A model generated the notes under the pieces. The model did no database searches and had not been told where the DNA came from. It saw nothing but the letters and a program-made list of their open reading frames with translations. Positions 15,652 to 23,384 of a stretch of 36,466 nt of DNA are shown here, piece after piece. This DNA is from Bacteroidaceae bacterium (GTDB lineage Bacteria > Bacteroidota > Bacteroidia > Bacteroidales > Bacteroidaceae): contig JAGAAZ010000138.1 in the NCBI GenBank assembly GCA_017614895.1, forward strand, positions 1-36,466, read 5' to 3'. The number at the start of each line of letters is the position of its first letter. The first letter of the stretch is position 1. The position numbers and the translations under genes are program-made.

Positions 15652-16647
15652 ATGAAAAAGTATCTTTTACAACTCATCGAGGGCAATACCCTCACACAAG
15701 AGAACACCCACGAGATTATGGTCAACATCGTGGAGGAAAAGTATAATGTCCAGCAGATTGCCGCCCTGCTGATGGCTTTGCAGACTCGTGGCGTAACGGT
15801 TGACGAACTCTTAGGTTTTCGTCAGGGACTGCTCGAGACAGGCAAGTACATGGACTTCTCGGAGTATGACACCCTTGACATCGTAGGTACGGGTGGTGAC
15901 GGCAAGAATACCTTCAACATCTCCACCTGTTCTGCCTTCGTCATTGCAGGCGCAGGCTACAAAGTGACCAAGCACGGTAACGGAGGTTCCTCCTCTGTGA
16001 GTGGCGCCAGCAATGTGCTGCAAGGTCACGGCGTAAAGTTCACAGACGACATCAACCAGCTGAAGCGTTCACTCGACGAGGTGGGCATCTGCTACTTCCA
16101 CGCCCCCCTCTTCGCATACGGCATGAAGTTCGTAGGTCCTACCCGTAAGGCACTGGGCATCCCCACCTGCTTCAACCTGTTGGGTCCTCTCGTCAACCCC
16201 TGCCATCCGAAAAACTCCCTGCATGGTACAGCCAACCAGGCACAGCTGCGCCTCTACACTAACCTCCATCAGAAGATTGGCGACAACTTTGGCGTCATCA
16301 CTTCTTATGATGGTTACGATGAGATTTCACTCACCAGCGGCTTCAAGATTTGCACCAACGACTTCGAGAAAGTGCTCACTCCTGTGGATTTGGGCTTAAA
16401 GTATGTCAAGCAGAGCGACATCTTTGGTGGCGAGACAGCAGAGGAAGCCATGAAGATTTTCGACAGCGTCTTGGAAGGCACTTCTACCGAGGCACAGAAG
16501 AACGTGGTCATCGCCAACGCAGCCTGTGGCATCAGCATCATGGACAAGAACATGTCAATGGCTGACTCTGTGGCTATGGCACGCGAGTCACTCAACAGCG
16601 GCAAAGCCCTCCAGACCTTCAAGAAATTCGTCGAACTGAACTCATAA
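15652..16647 (+). CDS. trpD: Anthranilate phosphoribosyltransferase
   Basis: Transfers phosphoribose from PRPP to anthranilate. 331 residues. PRPP-binding loops GTGGDGKNTFN (79-89) and KHGNGGSSSVSG (107-118) are intact, and the helical N-terminal domain (EIMVNIVEEKYNVQQIAALLMAL) is typical. It begins 8 nt after trpG. Confidence 0.96.
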   Translation: MKKYLLQLIEGNTLTQENTHEIMVNIVEEKYNVQQIAALLMALQTRGVTVDELLGFRQGLLETGKYMDFSEYDTLDIVGTGGDGKNTFNISTCSAFVIAGAGYKVTKHGNGGSSSVSGASNVLQGHGVKFTDDINQLKRSLDEVGICYFHAPLFAYGMKFVGPTRKALGIPTCFNLLGPLVNPCHPKNSLHGTANQAQLRLYTNLHQKIGDNFGVITSYDGYDEISLTSGFKICTNDFEKVLTPVDLGLKYVKQSDIFGGETAEEAMKIFDSVLEGTSTEAQKNVVIANAACGISIMDKNMSMADSVAMARESLNSGKALQTFKKFVELNS

Positions 16648-16678
16648 CACCCTATTCAACTCCATTCGACTTAACCCC

Positions 16679-17476
16679 ATGGATATACTCGAAGAAATCG
16701 TCGCCCACAAGCGCATCGAAATAGAGCAACAAAAGACCATCGTGCCCCCACCCTCTTTGTATTACAACGTGGAGCAGATGATGGCTGACAGCACACAACC
16801 ACGGCGTTCCATGCGTGAGAGCCTTGCTGCATCAGCTTCAGGCATCATTGCCGAGTTCAAGCGTAAAAGTCCCTCGAAGGGATGGATCAAGGAAGAAGGC
16901 AAACCCGATGTCATTCCAGCCTCATACAGCCAGAACGGAGCCAGCGCCATCTCCATCCTCACGGATGAGAAGTACTTTGGCGGCAACCTCCGCTATGTTC
17001 GCATCGCCCGACCAACAGTCACCTGCCCCATCCTGCGCAAGGACTTCATTGTGGATGAGTACCAGCTCTACCAGGCCAAGATGATTGGTGCCGATGCTGT
17101 CCTGCTCATTGCAGCCGACCTCTCACAAAAAGAGTGCAAGACGTTAGCGAAGAAAGCCCACGAACTGGGACTCGAAACCCTGCTCGAAGTGCATTCAGAG
17201 GCTGAACTCGAATACGTGGGTGACTGCATCGATATGGTGGGCGTGAACAACCGCAACCTCGGCACCTTTCACACCGACGTGGCGAACTCCTACCGCCTCG
17301 CCTCACTCCTTCCCAAGGACTACCTCTTGGTCAGCGAGAGTGGCATCAGCAATCCACAGACTGTGCGCGAACTACGTCAGGCAGGCTTCCGAGGCTTCCT
17401 CATCGGTGAGACCTTCATGAAGACCCCCGACCCAGGTGCTGCTCTCAAGGAGTTCATCACCCAAGTCACTCAATAA
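16679..17476 (+). CDS. trpC: Indole-3-glycerol phosphate synthase
   Basis: Closes the indole ring by decarboxylation of CdRP. 265 residues, a (beta/alpha)8 barrel. GIIAEFKRKSPSKGWI carries catalytic E59 and K61 and the phosphate-binding SPS; LRKDFIVDEYQ carries the general-acid lysine; LLEVHSEAELE, GVNNRNL and LVSESGISNP carry later active-site residues. Not fused to TrpF, unlike in E. coli. Confidence 0.95.
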   Translation: MDILEEIVAHKRIEIEQQKTIVPPPSLYYNVEQMMADSTQPRRSMRESLAASASGIIAEFKRKSPSKGWIKEEGKPDVIPASYSQNGASAISILTDEKYFGGNLRYVRIARPTVTCPILRKDFIVDEYQLYQAKMIGADAVLLIAADLSQKECKTLAKKAHELGLETLLEVHSEAELEYVGDCIDMVGVNNRNLGTFHTDVANSYRLASLLPKDYLLVSESGISNPQTVRELRQAGFRGFLIGETFMKTPDPGAALKEFITQVTQ

Positions 17477-17497
17477 CCCATTAATTCCATCAAGCCC

Positions 17498-18122
17498 ATG
17501 ATCATCAAAGTTTGTGGTATGCGTGATCCCGACAACATCCGTCAAATAGACGAGCTGGGATGTGTCGATTGGATGGGATTCATCTTCTATCCCCCTTCCT
17601 CACGGAATGTAGAACAAGTGCCCGAGTATCTGCCCAAGCATTGCAAACGGGTAGGCGTTTTCGTCAATGCCACACATGAAGAGATACGACAGCGACAAGA
17701 AGCTTTCGGATTAGAAATCATCCAGTTGCATGGCGATGAAACACCCGGCTACTGTCAGGCACTCCGTACCCTTCTCCCTAAGGGCACGCAGCTCATCAAG
17801 ATGATCCAGATAGCATCGTCCAAGGATCTGGAACGCATCGCAGCCTACGAGGGCATTGTCGATTACTTCCTCTTCGAGACCAAGTGTCAGGGCTATGGAG
17901 GCAGTGGACAACAGTTCGACTGGAACATTTTGAAAGGTTATCAAGGGCATACCCCTTTCCTTCTCACAGGCGGCATTGGTCCCCAAGATACCGAGAAGGT
18001 GCGAACGTACCTCACCTCTCACCACTAAATGCAACGGCATCGATCTCAACTCCCGTTTCGAAACCTCCCCTGCCCTCAAGGACGCAAAACTGATCAAAGA
18101 ATTCATCAATAAAATCAAGTAA
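17498..18122 (+). pseudogene. trpF: Phosphoribosylanthranilate isomerase, frameshifted near its 3' end
   Basis: Isomerises PRA to CdRP in tryptophan synthesis. As read, translation stops after 176 residues (...EKVRTYLTSHH) at 18026-18028, short of the usual 200-210. The rest of a TrpF C-terminus continues one frame over from 18030: CNGIDLNSRFETSPALKD to TAA at 18120-18122, one base before trpA. The break lies in CTCACCT-CTCACCA (18011-18024). Removing seven bases there gives VRTYLTTKCNGIDLNS, with a spacing between GGIGP and GIDLNS that looks normal. C6 in KVCGMRD is present; E127 in LFETKC occupies the usual catalytic Asp position. The loss removes the phosphate-binding end of the barrel, so the short form is probably inactive. 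A sequencing error is possible. Confidence 0.85.
18011..18024 (+). repeat. Heptamer pair at the trpF frameshift
   Basis: CTCACCT then CTCACCA. The unit CTCACCT is identical to that in the array at 29779-29806. Six of seven positions match between the two copies. Loss or gain of one unit shifts the reading frame by one. Confidence 0.7.
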
Positions 18123-18123
18123 T

Positions 18124-18897
18124 ATGAACAGAATCAATCAACTTTTCGCCACCAAGCGCGAGAAAATCCTTTCAATATACTTCTGTGCTGGACATCCCAC
18201 ACTGGAAGGTACTGCTGACACCATCCGCACATTGGAACAGAAAGGTGTCGATATGATAGAGGTCGGAATCCCATTTTCCGATCCAATGGCTGACGGTCCA
18301 GTCATTCAGGACGCTGCCACCAAAGCCCTGCGCAACGGCATGAGCCTAAAGAAACTCTTCTCACAGCTCGAAGGCATCCGTCCTGAAGTCAAGATGCCTC
18401 TCATCCTCATGGGCTACCTCAACCCTATCATGCAGTTTGGCTTCGATGCCTTCTGCCAGCGATGTGTAGAAGTAGGCATTGACGGTGTCATCATCCCCGA
18501 CCTTCCTTTCAAGGACTATCTCGAAGAGTATAAACCCATCGCAGATAAGTACGACATCCGCATCATCATGCTCATCACCCCTGAGACCAGCGACGAGCGC
18601 ATCCGCTTCATCGATGAGCACACCGACGGCTTCATCTACATGGTCTCCTCAGCTGCCACCACTGGTGCACAGAAGGAGTTTGGCGACCAGAAGCAAGCCT
18701 ACTTCTCGCGCATCAAGGCGATGAACCTCAAACACCCCTGCATGATAGGCTTCGGCATCAGCAACTACCAGACACTCTACACAGCCCAGCAAAACGCAGC
18801 TGGTGCCATCATTGGCTCCAAGTTTGTCAACCTCCTCGAAGAAACTCAGAACGCAGCCCAAGCGATGGACAAGCTGCAAGATGCCCTGAAACCATAA
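18124..18897 (+). CDS. trpA: Tryptophan synthase alpha chain
   Basis: Cleaves indole-3-glycerol phosphate to indole, which passes to TrpB. 257 residues. Catalytic E46 in DMIEVGIPFSDPMADGP and D57 in the same block. VIIPDLPFKDY and YMVSSAATTGAQK form barrel loops, and MIGFGISN and GAIIGSKFVNLL bind phosphate. Last gene of the operon; its ATG lies one base after the ancestral trpF stop, so translation of trpA may depend partly on ribosomes finishing trpF. Confidence 0.96.
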   Translation: MNRINQLFATKREKILSIYFCAGHPTLEGTADTIRTLEQKGVDMIEVGIPFSDPMADGPVIQDAATKALRNGMSLKKLFSQLEGIRPEVKMPLILMGYLNPIMQFGFDAFCQRCVEVGIDGVIIPDLPFKDYLEEYKPIADKYDIRIIMLITPETSDERIRFIDEHTDGFIYMVSSAATTGAQKEFGDQKQAYFSRIKAMNLKHPCMIGFGISNYQTLYTAQQNAAGAIIGSKFVNLLEETQNAAQAMDKLQDALKP

Positions 18898-18983
18898 ATA
18901 AAACCAGCCTTGCATTACCAGAGCCAAAATCAAGAATAAAGTGTTAAAAATAATTAAATCATCATACATGAATCCAATTATTG

Positions 18984-19088
18984 TTGCATGGAATAATAAA
19001 AGTATGTATCTTTGCAACGTGTTTTTCATGGTATTAGATTTATTTTAAGGTTAGTAAAGATTGCTTGTCGTGAGATAAGCAATTTTTT
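18984..19088 (+). ncRNA. Small-RNA-like transcription unit
   Basis: TTG (18984-18986), 20 bp, TATCTTTG (19007-19014) forms a full promoter. About 40 nt later, TTGCTTGTC-GTGA-GATAAGCAA (19061-19082) with TTTTTT forms a complete terminator. The stretch between (about 19018-19060) contains GTTTTTCATGGTATTAGATT and AAGGTTA, a string I recall recurring in many Bacteroidales genomes next to such promoters and terminators. No reading frame fits. The predicted transcript is about 70 nt. It may be an independent small RNA or a leader. The family name is not certain from memory. Confidence 0.6.
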
Positions 19089-19089
19089 G

Positions 19090-19125
19090 TTAGGGTGAAT
19101 CACTATGCGTAGTGACTCACCCTAA
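19090..19125. terminator. Long hairpin at the end of the VanW gene
   Basis: TTAGGGTGAATCACTA (19090-19105) and TAGTGACTCACCCTAA (19110-19125) form a 16-position stem with one mismatch and loop TGCG. It overlaps the VanW stop codon on the minus strand. No T-run follows on the minus side, so it may end transcription poorly or instead protect the 3' end of the mRNA. Confidence 0.55.
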
Positions 19126-19949
19126 TATTTTTCTTGAATCTCCATGTCTGGAGGGCATTCATACATCACTCTGGCGTGGTTGGTGCGAATGAGTTGACTT
19201 TCAATACATTCGCCTGTGTTGCGATCGATAGTGTCCCGATAGACTTTTCCGTTGCGATAGACCACTCCATTCTCTCTGGAGAAATATTCGCCTTCTGCGT
19301 GGATGTGGAAGGTGTGGGGCAACTGTTCGACAGCAAGGAGTTCGCCACAGAGGTACTCATCATCAACATGGAGACGGAGCTGGTACGTGTTGTCGGTATT
19401 GTTCTTGACCCGATAATCAATGTAATTGTAGGAGATGCTGGTGCCTGTACCGAAAGGTATTTGGCGACCGTGGTCAGGAAAGAGGTCGAGGGCATCATGG
19501 TGATGATGCTCCGTAATGGTCAATTCGCTGTGGAGAACCATCCAATGGATGAGATTGGAGAGCTGACACATTCCACCCCCGATGCCTTTTGCTGGCTTTC
19601 CATGGGTTATGGTAAGTCCTTCCTTATAGCCCTTGCTTTCAGTAGTGCGTCCGATAAGTTTCCATACCGAAAAAGTTTCCCCTGGACGAATCAGCAGTCC
19701 ATTAATGTGCTTCACAGCCAATGCGAGGTTGACCGCCTTGTTCTCTTGTAATTGCATATCAACATTGCCTAGCCGACGACGGATAAGGGAGTTGTGGCGA
19801 TAGATGACCACGGGCAAAGAATTACAGGTCCGTTCTTTGGCAAAACGAACGCCCTTGAACACATCCCACAGATGTCGTTTCATGATTTCTTTCTCCATGG
19901 AAAGACGATAGGTGAATGGAGATATTTCACAGAATAGTTTTCGTGCCAT
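19122..19949 (-). CDS. VanW-family protein
   Basis: 275 residues. The VanW core is clear: GLLIRPGETFSVWKLIGRTTESKGYKEG, then GGGMCQLSNLIHWMVLHSELTITEHHHHDALDLFPDHGRQIPFGTGTSI. VanW proteins occur in some vancomycin-resistance clusters, but most are chromosomal with unknown function, probably in envelope or peptidoglycan biology. No van resistance genes are near, so resistance should not be inferred. No signal peptide is visible. Third gene of an envelope operon, 6 nt after the barrel gene. Confidence 0.85.
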   Translation of the reverse strand: MARKLFCEISPFTYRLSMEKEIMKRHLWDVFKGVRFAKERTCNSLPVVIYRHNSLIRRRLGNVDMQLQENKAVNLALAVKHINGLLIRPGETFSVWKLIGRTTESKGYKEGLTITHGKPAKGIGGGMCQLSNLIHWMVLHSELTITEHHHHDALDLFPDHGRQIPFGTGTSISYNYIDYRVKNNTDNTYQLRLHVDDEYLCGELLAVEQLPHTFHIHAEGEYFSRENGVVYRNGKVYRDTIDRNTGECIESQLIRTNHARVMYECPPDMEIQEKY

Positions 19950-19955
19950 TGCCGT

Positions 19956-20675
19956 TTATTTGATATTGTCACCCTTGGTGCGAACAAGGTCAATGAGATA
20001 AGTCATCTTGACCAAAATAGTCTGATTGGCAGAACGACCAAACTTACCACGCTTACTATTGTCGTACATATCACCCAACCCATAATAATAACGACCTTGC
20101 AGAAGGATGTGACCAATAGGTGAGGAAAATTCCAAACCCAGACCTCCAGCAATACCATAGTCAAACCGACGGTCAGGGTCTTTGCCGTACTGATAAACTA
20201 CGCCATTAGGACGATTGGATGTATCCCATGTGGCTCCACCCCGATGTTCCTTACCCGAGAGGTATAGTCCCACCTGCGGACCTGCCTCAAAAAGAAACTT
20301 CAAACCACGACGCTCACGTCCCCACCCCATCTGCATTAGAATGGGCATCTCAATGAAATGCCAGTCACGCTTATAAGTATTATAGGAACCATCGTCGATA
20401 ACTTCCTTCCAACCCAAATTATTATACTGCACTTCAAGTTCAACGGCACAGATAGTGGTGAAGTATTTCTCGCAGACATAACGGGAGGAAAAGCCAAACA
20501 TGGGAGAACCTTTCTGAGTCTGCTTGATCTTAGGGACGAAATCCATCGTGTTCATGGTATAGCCACCCGTGAAACCAATGGAAAGATCATTACGATGCTC
20601 CCCCACCTGAGCAAAGGCATGGGACACCATGAAGAATCCGATGAGGAATAATATGAAAGATCGGGTAACCTTCAT
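19956..20675 (-). CDS. Outer membrane beta-barrel protein, PorT-like
   Basis: 239 residues with a signal peptide (1-22, ending HAFAQ). Alternating strands such as LSIGFTGGYTMNTMDF, FIEMPILMQMGWG, LKFLFEAGPQVGLYLSG and FDYGIAGGLGLEFSSPIGHILLQGRYYYGLGDMYD are typical of the eight-strand outer membrane barrels of Bacteroidetes (PorT-like). Function unknown. It is 4 nt downstream of the LysM gene and 6 nt upstream of VanW, so the three proteins probably act together at the envelope. Confidence 0.8.
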   Translation of the reverse strand: MKVTRSFILFLIGFFMVSHAFAQVGEHRNDLSIGFTGGYTMNTMDFVPKIKQTQKGSPMFGFSSRYVCEKYFTTICAVELEVQYNNLGWKEVIDDGSYNTYKRDWHFIEMPILMQMGWGRERRGLKFLFEAGPQVGLYLSGKEHRGGATWDTSNRPNGVVYQYGKDPDRRFDYGIAGGLGLEFSSPIGHILLQGRYYYGLGDMYDNSKRGKFGRSANQTILVKMTYLIDLVRTKGDNIK

Positions 20676-20679
20676 CGGC

Positions 20680-22308
20680 TTATCTCACAAACACGCTACC
20701 ATCACTACGATGGGTCACAATCATCATGGAACGGTTCTGATAGCCTGACCATGCATTCTTCTTCTCAAACATCATCGGGAACTCCATCGAGACGTATGAG
20801 AAGTTGTGGATATTCTCATAGAAAGCGGATCCGAAGTCATGGATTCCCTTGATGAAATAGGCACCAATATCATAACCCAGTTCCCCGTATTTTGGGAAGC
20901 TGTTGTACTGATCCTGATTAAACCAACGGCGAAAACGACCATTGAACTGCTGTGTGCGGCTCGACAAACCGTTGCTGTAGAAAGAGGTGAAGAACTGACA
21001 TTGGTACTTGCCCAGATACTTGTCATACTTTCCTACCAGAGTCTGCCATTCAGGGAATCCGAACAGCTGGACCGTGTATTCGGAGGTGAGTTCTAGTCCG
21101 TCTATTTTCTTACAGAGGTTTTCGAAGGCTGCAGCAGAACCGCTCGTCGGAACGATGACATTATTAGTTCCCTTCTTCAGCGCATCACGAATAGTTGCAA
21201 GATCAGACACAGAGCCACTGCTGTATTTGATGCCCTTTGCATCGAGGTCCTTCTTGAAATCAGCAATGTAGGACATATTGTCGCCTCGGTCATTCATACT
21301 GATAAAGATGATGTTGTGATCTTTATGGATGAGGCAGAAGCGATTAAAGACCTGATTATACATCAAGGAATTGTGCGAATTGACCTGAAAGGTTGTGGGA
21401 TGCTCATTGACCAACGAGAGTTCGTTAGATAAAGGCACCACATGGGCGATACCGTTCTGATGAGCAAAGTCTGCCACGCTCTTCACATTCCACTGGCGGA
21501 TTGGGCCTACGATGAGTTGCATGTCCTTCATCTCCGGCTTTTGCAGAATGGTGGCAACAGGCGTGGCTGGACTCACTTCGTCGTAGGCAAACACCTCGAC
21601 ATTGTATCCGTGCTGCTTCAACGAATCGACTGCCAAAAGGAATCCTTGGTATAAGTTGATCATCTTCTGCGACTCTGCACTCACTTTCTCCTCATTTTTA
21701 GAGAATGGCAGGATGACTGCCGCCTTGATGGTCGGATACATCGTCACCTTGGGCTTGGCAGCCTCTTCTGCCGCACGGCGCTGTTCTTCCTGATACTCTG
21801 TATCCTCTGCTATCGTGTATGGAATATTGAGCACGACCCCCTTTTTCAGTTTGTTTTTCTTCAAATCGGGATTGGCATCGACAAGCTGATCCACCGTGAT
21901 GCCATACTGACGGGAAATAGAATAGAGCGTTTCCTTCTTCTGCACCTCATGCAAGGTCTTGTAACGAGGGCGGTTAGGGGTTGATGGCACTTCTATTCCT
22001 TGCTGTGCTTGGACTTGCTGACGAACCTGCTGCAACACCTGCTGCTGAATGGTCTGCTGCTGAGGCTGCGTGGTGACTGGCGTGTTGACCGTCTTCTGAG
22101 CACCAGCTGGCACGTTGATGTTCTGTCCCGCCATGATGTGGTCGGCATCCAGTCCTGGATTAATTTGAAGCAGGGATGCCACAGTGACATTGTACTGCCG
22201 CGCAATGCTATAGAGAGTTTCGCCAGACTGTACTTCATGCTTTTGTGTCTGCGCAAACATTGCCACAGCCATCACAAAAGTCATCAACAATAAAACTGTT
22301 CTTTTCAT
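20680..22308 (-). CDS. LysM protein with a periplasmic-binding-like domain
   Basis: 542 residues. Signal peptide 1-20 (MFAQ). LysM 1 at about 23-68 (HEVQSGETLYSIARQYNVTV) and LysM 2 at about 119-164 (HEVQKKETLYSISRQYGITV) are joined by a Gln-rich linker (81-103). A charged linker follows. From about 190 (YPTIKAAVILPF) a type I periplasmic-binding fold of about 350 residues runs to the end (LIVGPIRQWNVKSVADFAHQ, NVIVPTSGSAAAFENL). LysM binds peptidoglycan; the second domain may bind a peptide or sugar ligand or be a structural relic. Operon leader for the barrel and VanW genes. Confidence 0.85.
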   Translation of the reverse strand: MKRTVLLLMTFVMAVAMFAQTQKHEVQSGETLYSIARQYNVTVASLLQINPGLDADHIMAGQNINVPAGAQKTVNTPVTTQPQQQTIQQQVLQQVRQQVQAQQGIEVPSTPNRPRYKTLHEVQKKETLYSISRQYGITVDQLVDANPDLKKNKLKKGVVLNIPYTIAEDTEYQEEQRRAAEEAAKPKVTMYPTIKAAVILPFSKNEEKVSAESQKMINLYQGFLLAVDSLKQHGYNVEVFAYDEVSPATPVATILQKPEMKDMQLIVGPIRQWNVKSVADFAHQNGIAHVVPLSNELSLVNEHPTTFQVNSHNSLMYNQVFNRFCLIHKDHNIIFISMNDRGDNMSYIADFKKDLDAKGIKYSSGSVSDLATIRDALKKGTNNVIVPTSGSAAAFENLCKKIDGLELTSEYTVQLFGFPEWQTLVGKYDKYLGKYQCQFFTSFYSNGLSSRTQQFNGRFRRWFNQDQYNSFPKYGELGYDIGAYFIKGIHDFGSAFYENIHNFSYVSMEFPMMFEKKNAWSGYQNRSMMIVTHRSDGSVFVR

Positions 22309-22340
22309 CGTTATTTAAATGTTCATTTCCTTTCGGAGGG

Positions 22341-22348
22341 CAAAATTA
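22341..22348 (-). promoter_or_regulatory. Promoter -7 element of the LysM operon
   Basis: On the minus strand TAATTTTG is an exact TAnnTTTG, 32 nt before the LysM gene. A TTTGG about 17 bp upstream may be the -33 element. Confidence 0.55.
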
Positions 22349-22434
22349 GTAAAAAAAAGCCATTCCAAACAAATTAAACTCGGGTGTTTATCGTTTTTAT
22401 GATGAAATAACACCTTTTTATAAAAGAGATTGAG

Positions 22435-22442
22435 TAATTTTG
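22435..22442 (+). promoter_or_regulatory. Promoter -7 element of the lipoprotein gene at 22463
   Basis: TAATTTTG, exact match to TAnnTTTG, 20 nt before the start codon. It is the plus-strand half of a divergent region with the LysM operon. Confidence 0.5.
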
Positions 22443-22462
22443 CATCAAATTGAGAACATAAA

Positions 22463-23368
22463 ATGAGAAATAAAAGAAAACAAGCCTTCGTTCTGTTCAC
22501 CCTTCTCGGCATGCTCATGCTGTCTTTTTTCGCATGCAGCAGCGACGATGACGATACGGGCATTTTTATGAGCAACACCAGACAAGCGACGGACGCGGCA
22601 GACAGTACCGAAACGGACAGTACTCATACATATGTCATTCCTGATGTGCCTGAAGAAACGGGGGCGGCACCATACATCATGCTCTATTCCATCGACGACG
22701 AAGACACGGTCGTGGTCACTCAGGGAGCTTCGCAAACCACGCAAGCCCCTGTGGAGCTGAACCTCTTTGCCAACATCGGCAATCCCGACGGATACAAGTA
22801 CATCTGCGAATGGAAAGTGTGGAGCACGAAGGATGGTGGCGGCGAAGAGAATCCTCTGGTGACGCGCTTTGAGGAGAACACCACCTACACCCTCACGCAG
22901 TCGGGCGGTTACGGCATCAAGCTCTACATCACCTTCACGCAGGGCACCGACACCATCGAGTATGAAAGCGACATCATCAGCATCGTCATCAGCGAGTCGC
23001 AACTGACTTGCCCCGACGCTTTCACGCCCAACAACGACAGCATTAACGACACCTACCGCATCACGGCGCAGTCTATCGTGAAGCTCGACGCCAAGTTCTT
23101 CAATCGATGGGGCGTGAATCTCCACACTGCCACCCTTGAAAATGCTCAGCACGTGGAGGGCGAACCCAACAAGCTGGTGCTCTGGGACGGCAAATACAAC
23201 GGCAAAGTAGTGGAGAATGGCGTCTATTATCTGAACCTTGAGGCAGTGGGCAGCGATGGGCGGAAATATAAGATCAAGAAGGCCATTAGTGTCATGAAGG
23301 GCTTCCGCGAGGGCAGTGAAGAATCCGGAAGCAGCGGAGGCTCTGGTGGCGGCGGAGTCAGCATCTAA
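22463..23368 (+). CDS. Lipoprotein with a gliding-motility-type C-terminal domain
   Basis: 301 residues. Lipoprotein signal with FFAC (C25) followed by SSDDDD, a surface-export-like acidic run. A beta-sandwich middle (EWKVWSTKDGGGEEN, GYGIKLYITFTQGTDTIEYESDI) leads to CPDAFTPNNDSINDTYRI and FFNRWGVNLHTA, then LVLWDGKYNGKVVENGVYYLNLEA. That series is the hallmark of the gliding-motility-associated C-terminal domain (type B type IX sorting). It is unusual for such a domain to be on a lipoprotein and to be followed by a Gly/Ser tail (EESGSSGGSGGGG). It ends 16 nt before uvrA and may be co-transcribed with it. Confidence 0.8.
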   Translation: MRNKRKQAFVLFTLLGMLMLSFFACSSDDDDTGIFMSNTRQATDAADSTETDSTHTYVIPDVPEETGAAPYIMLYSIDDEDTVVVTQGASQTTQAPVELNLFANIGNPDGYKYICEWKVWSTKDGGGEENPLVTRFEENTTYTLTQSGGYGIKLYITFTQGTDTIEYESDIISIVISESQLTCPDAFTPNNDSINDTYRITAQSIVKLDAKFFNRWGVNLHTATLENAQHVEGEPNKLVLWDGKYNGKVVENGVYYLNLEAVGSDGRKYKIKKAISVMKGFREGSEESGSSGGSGGGGVSI

Positions 23369-23384
23369 TGAGGGAGGACAGCCA

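Noticed and set aside
17884-18093. A 69-codon frame over the end of trpF
   Set aside because: It is in the third frame, neither that of TrpF nor that of its shifted C-terminus, and carries no conserved sequence.
19122-19949. Vancomycin resistance cluster
   Set aside because: Only a VanW-family gene is present; no ligase, dehydrogenase, dipeptidase or VanRS-like regulator is nearby, and VanW alone does not imply resistance.
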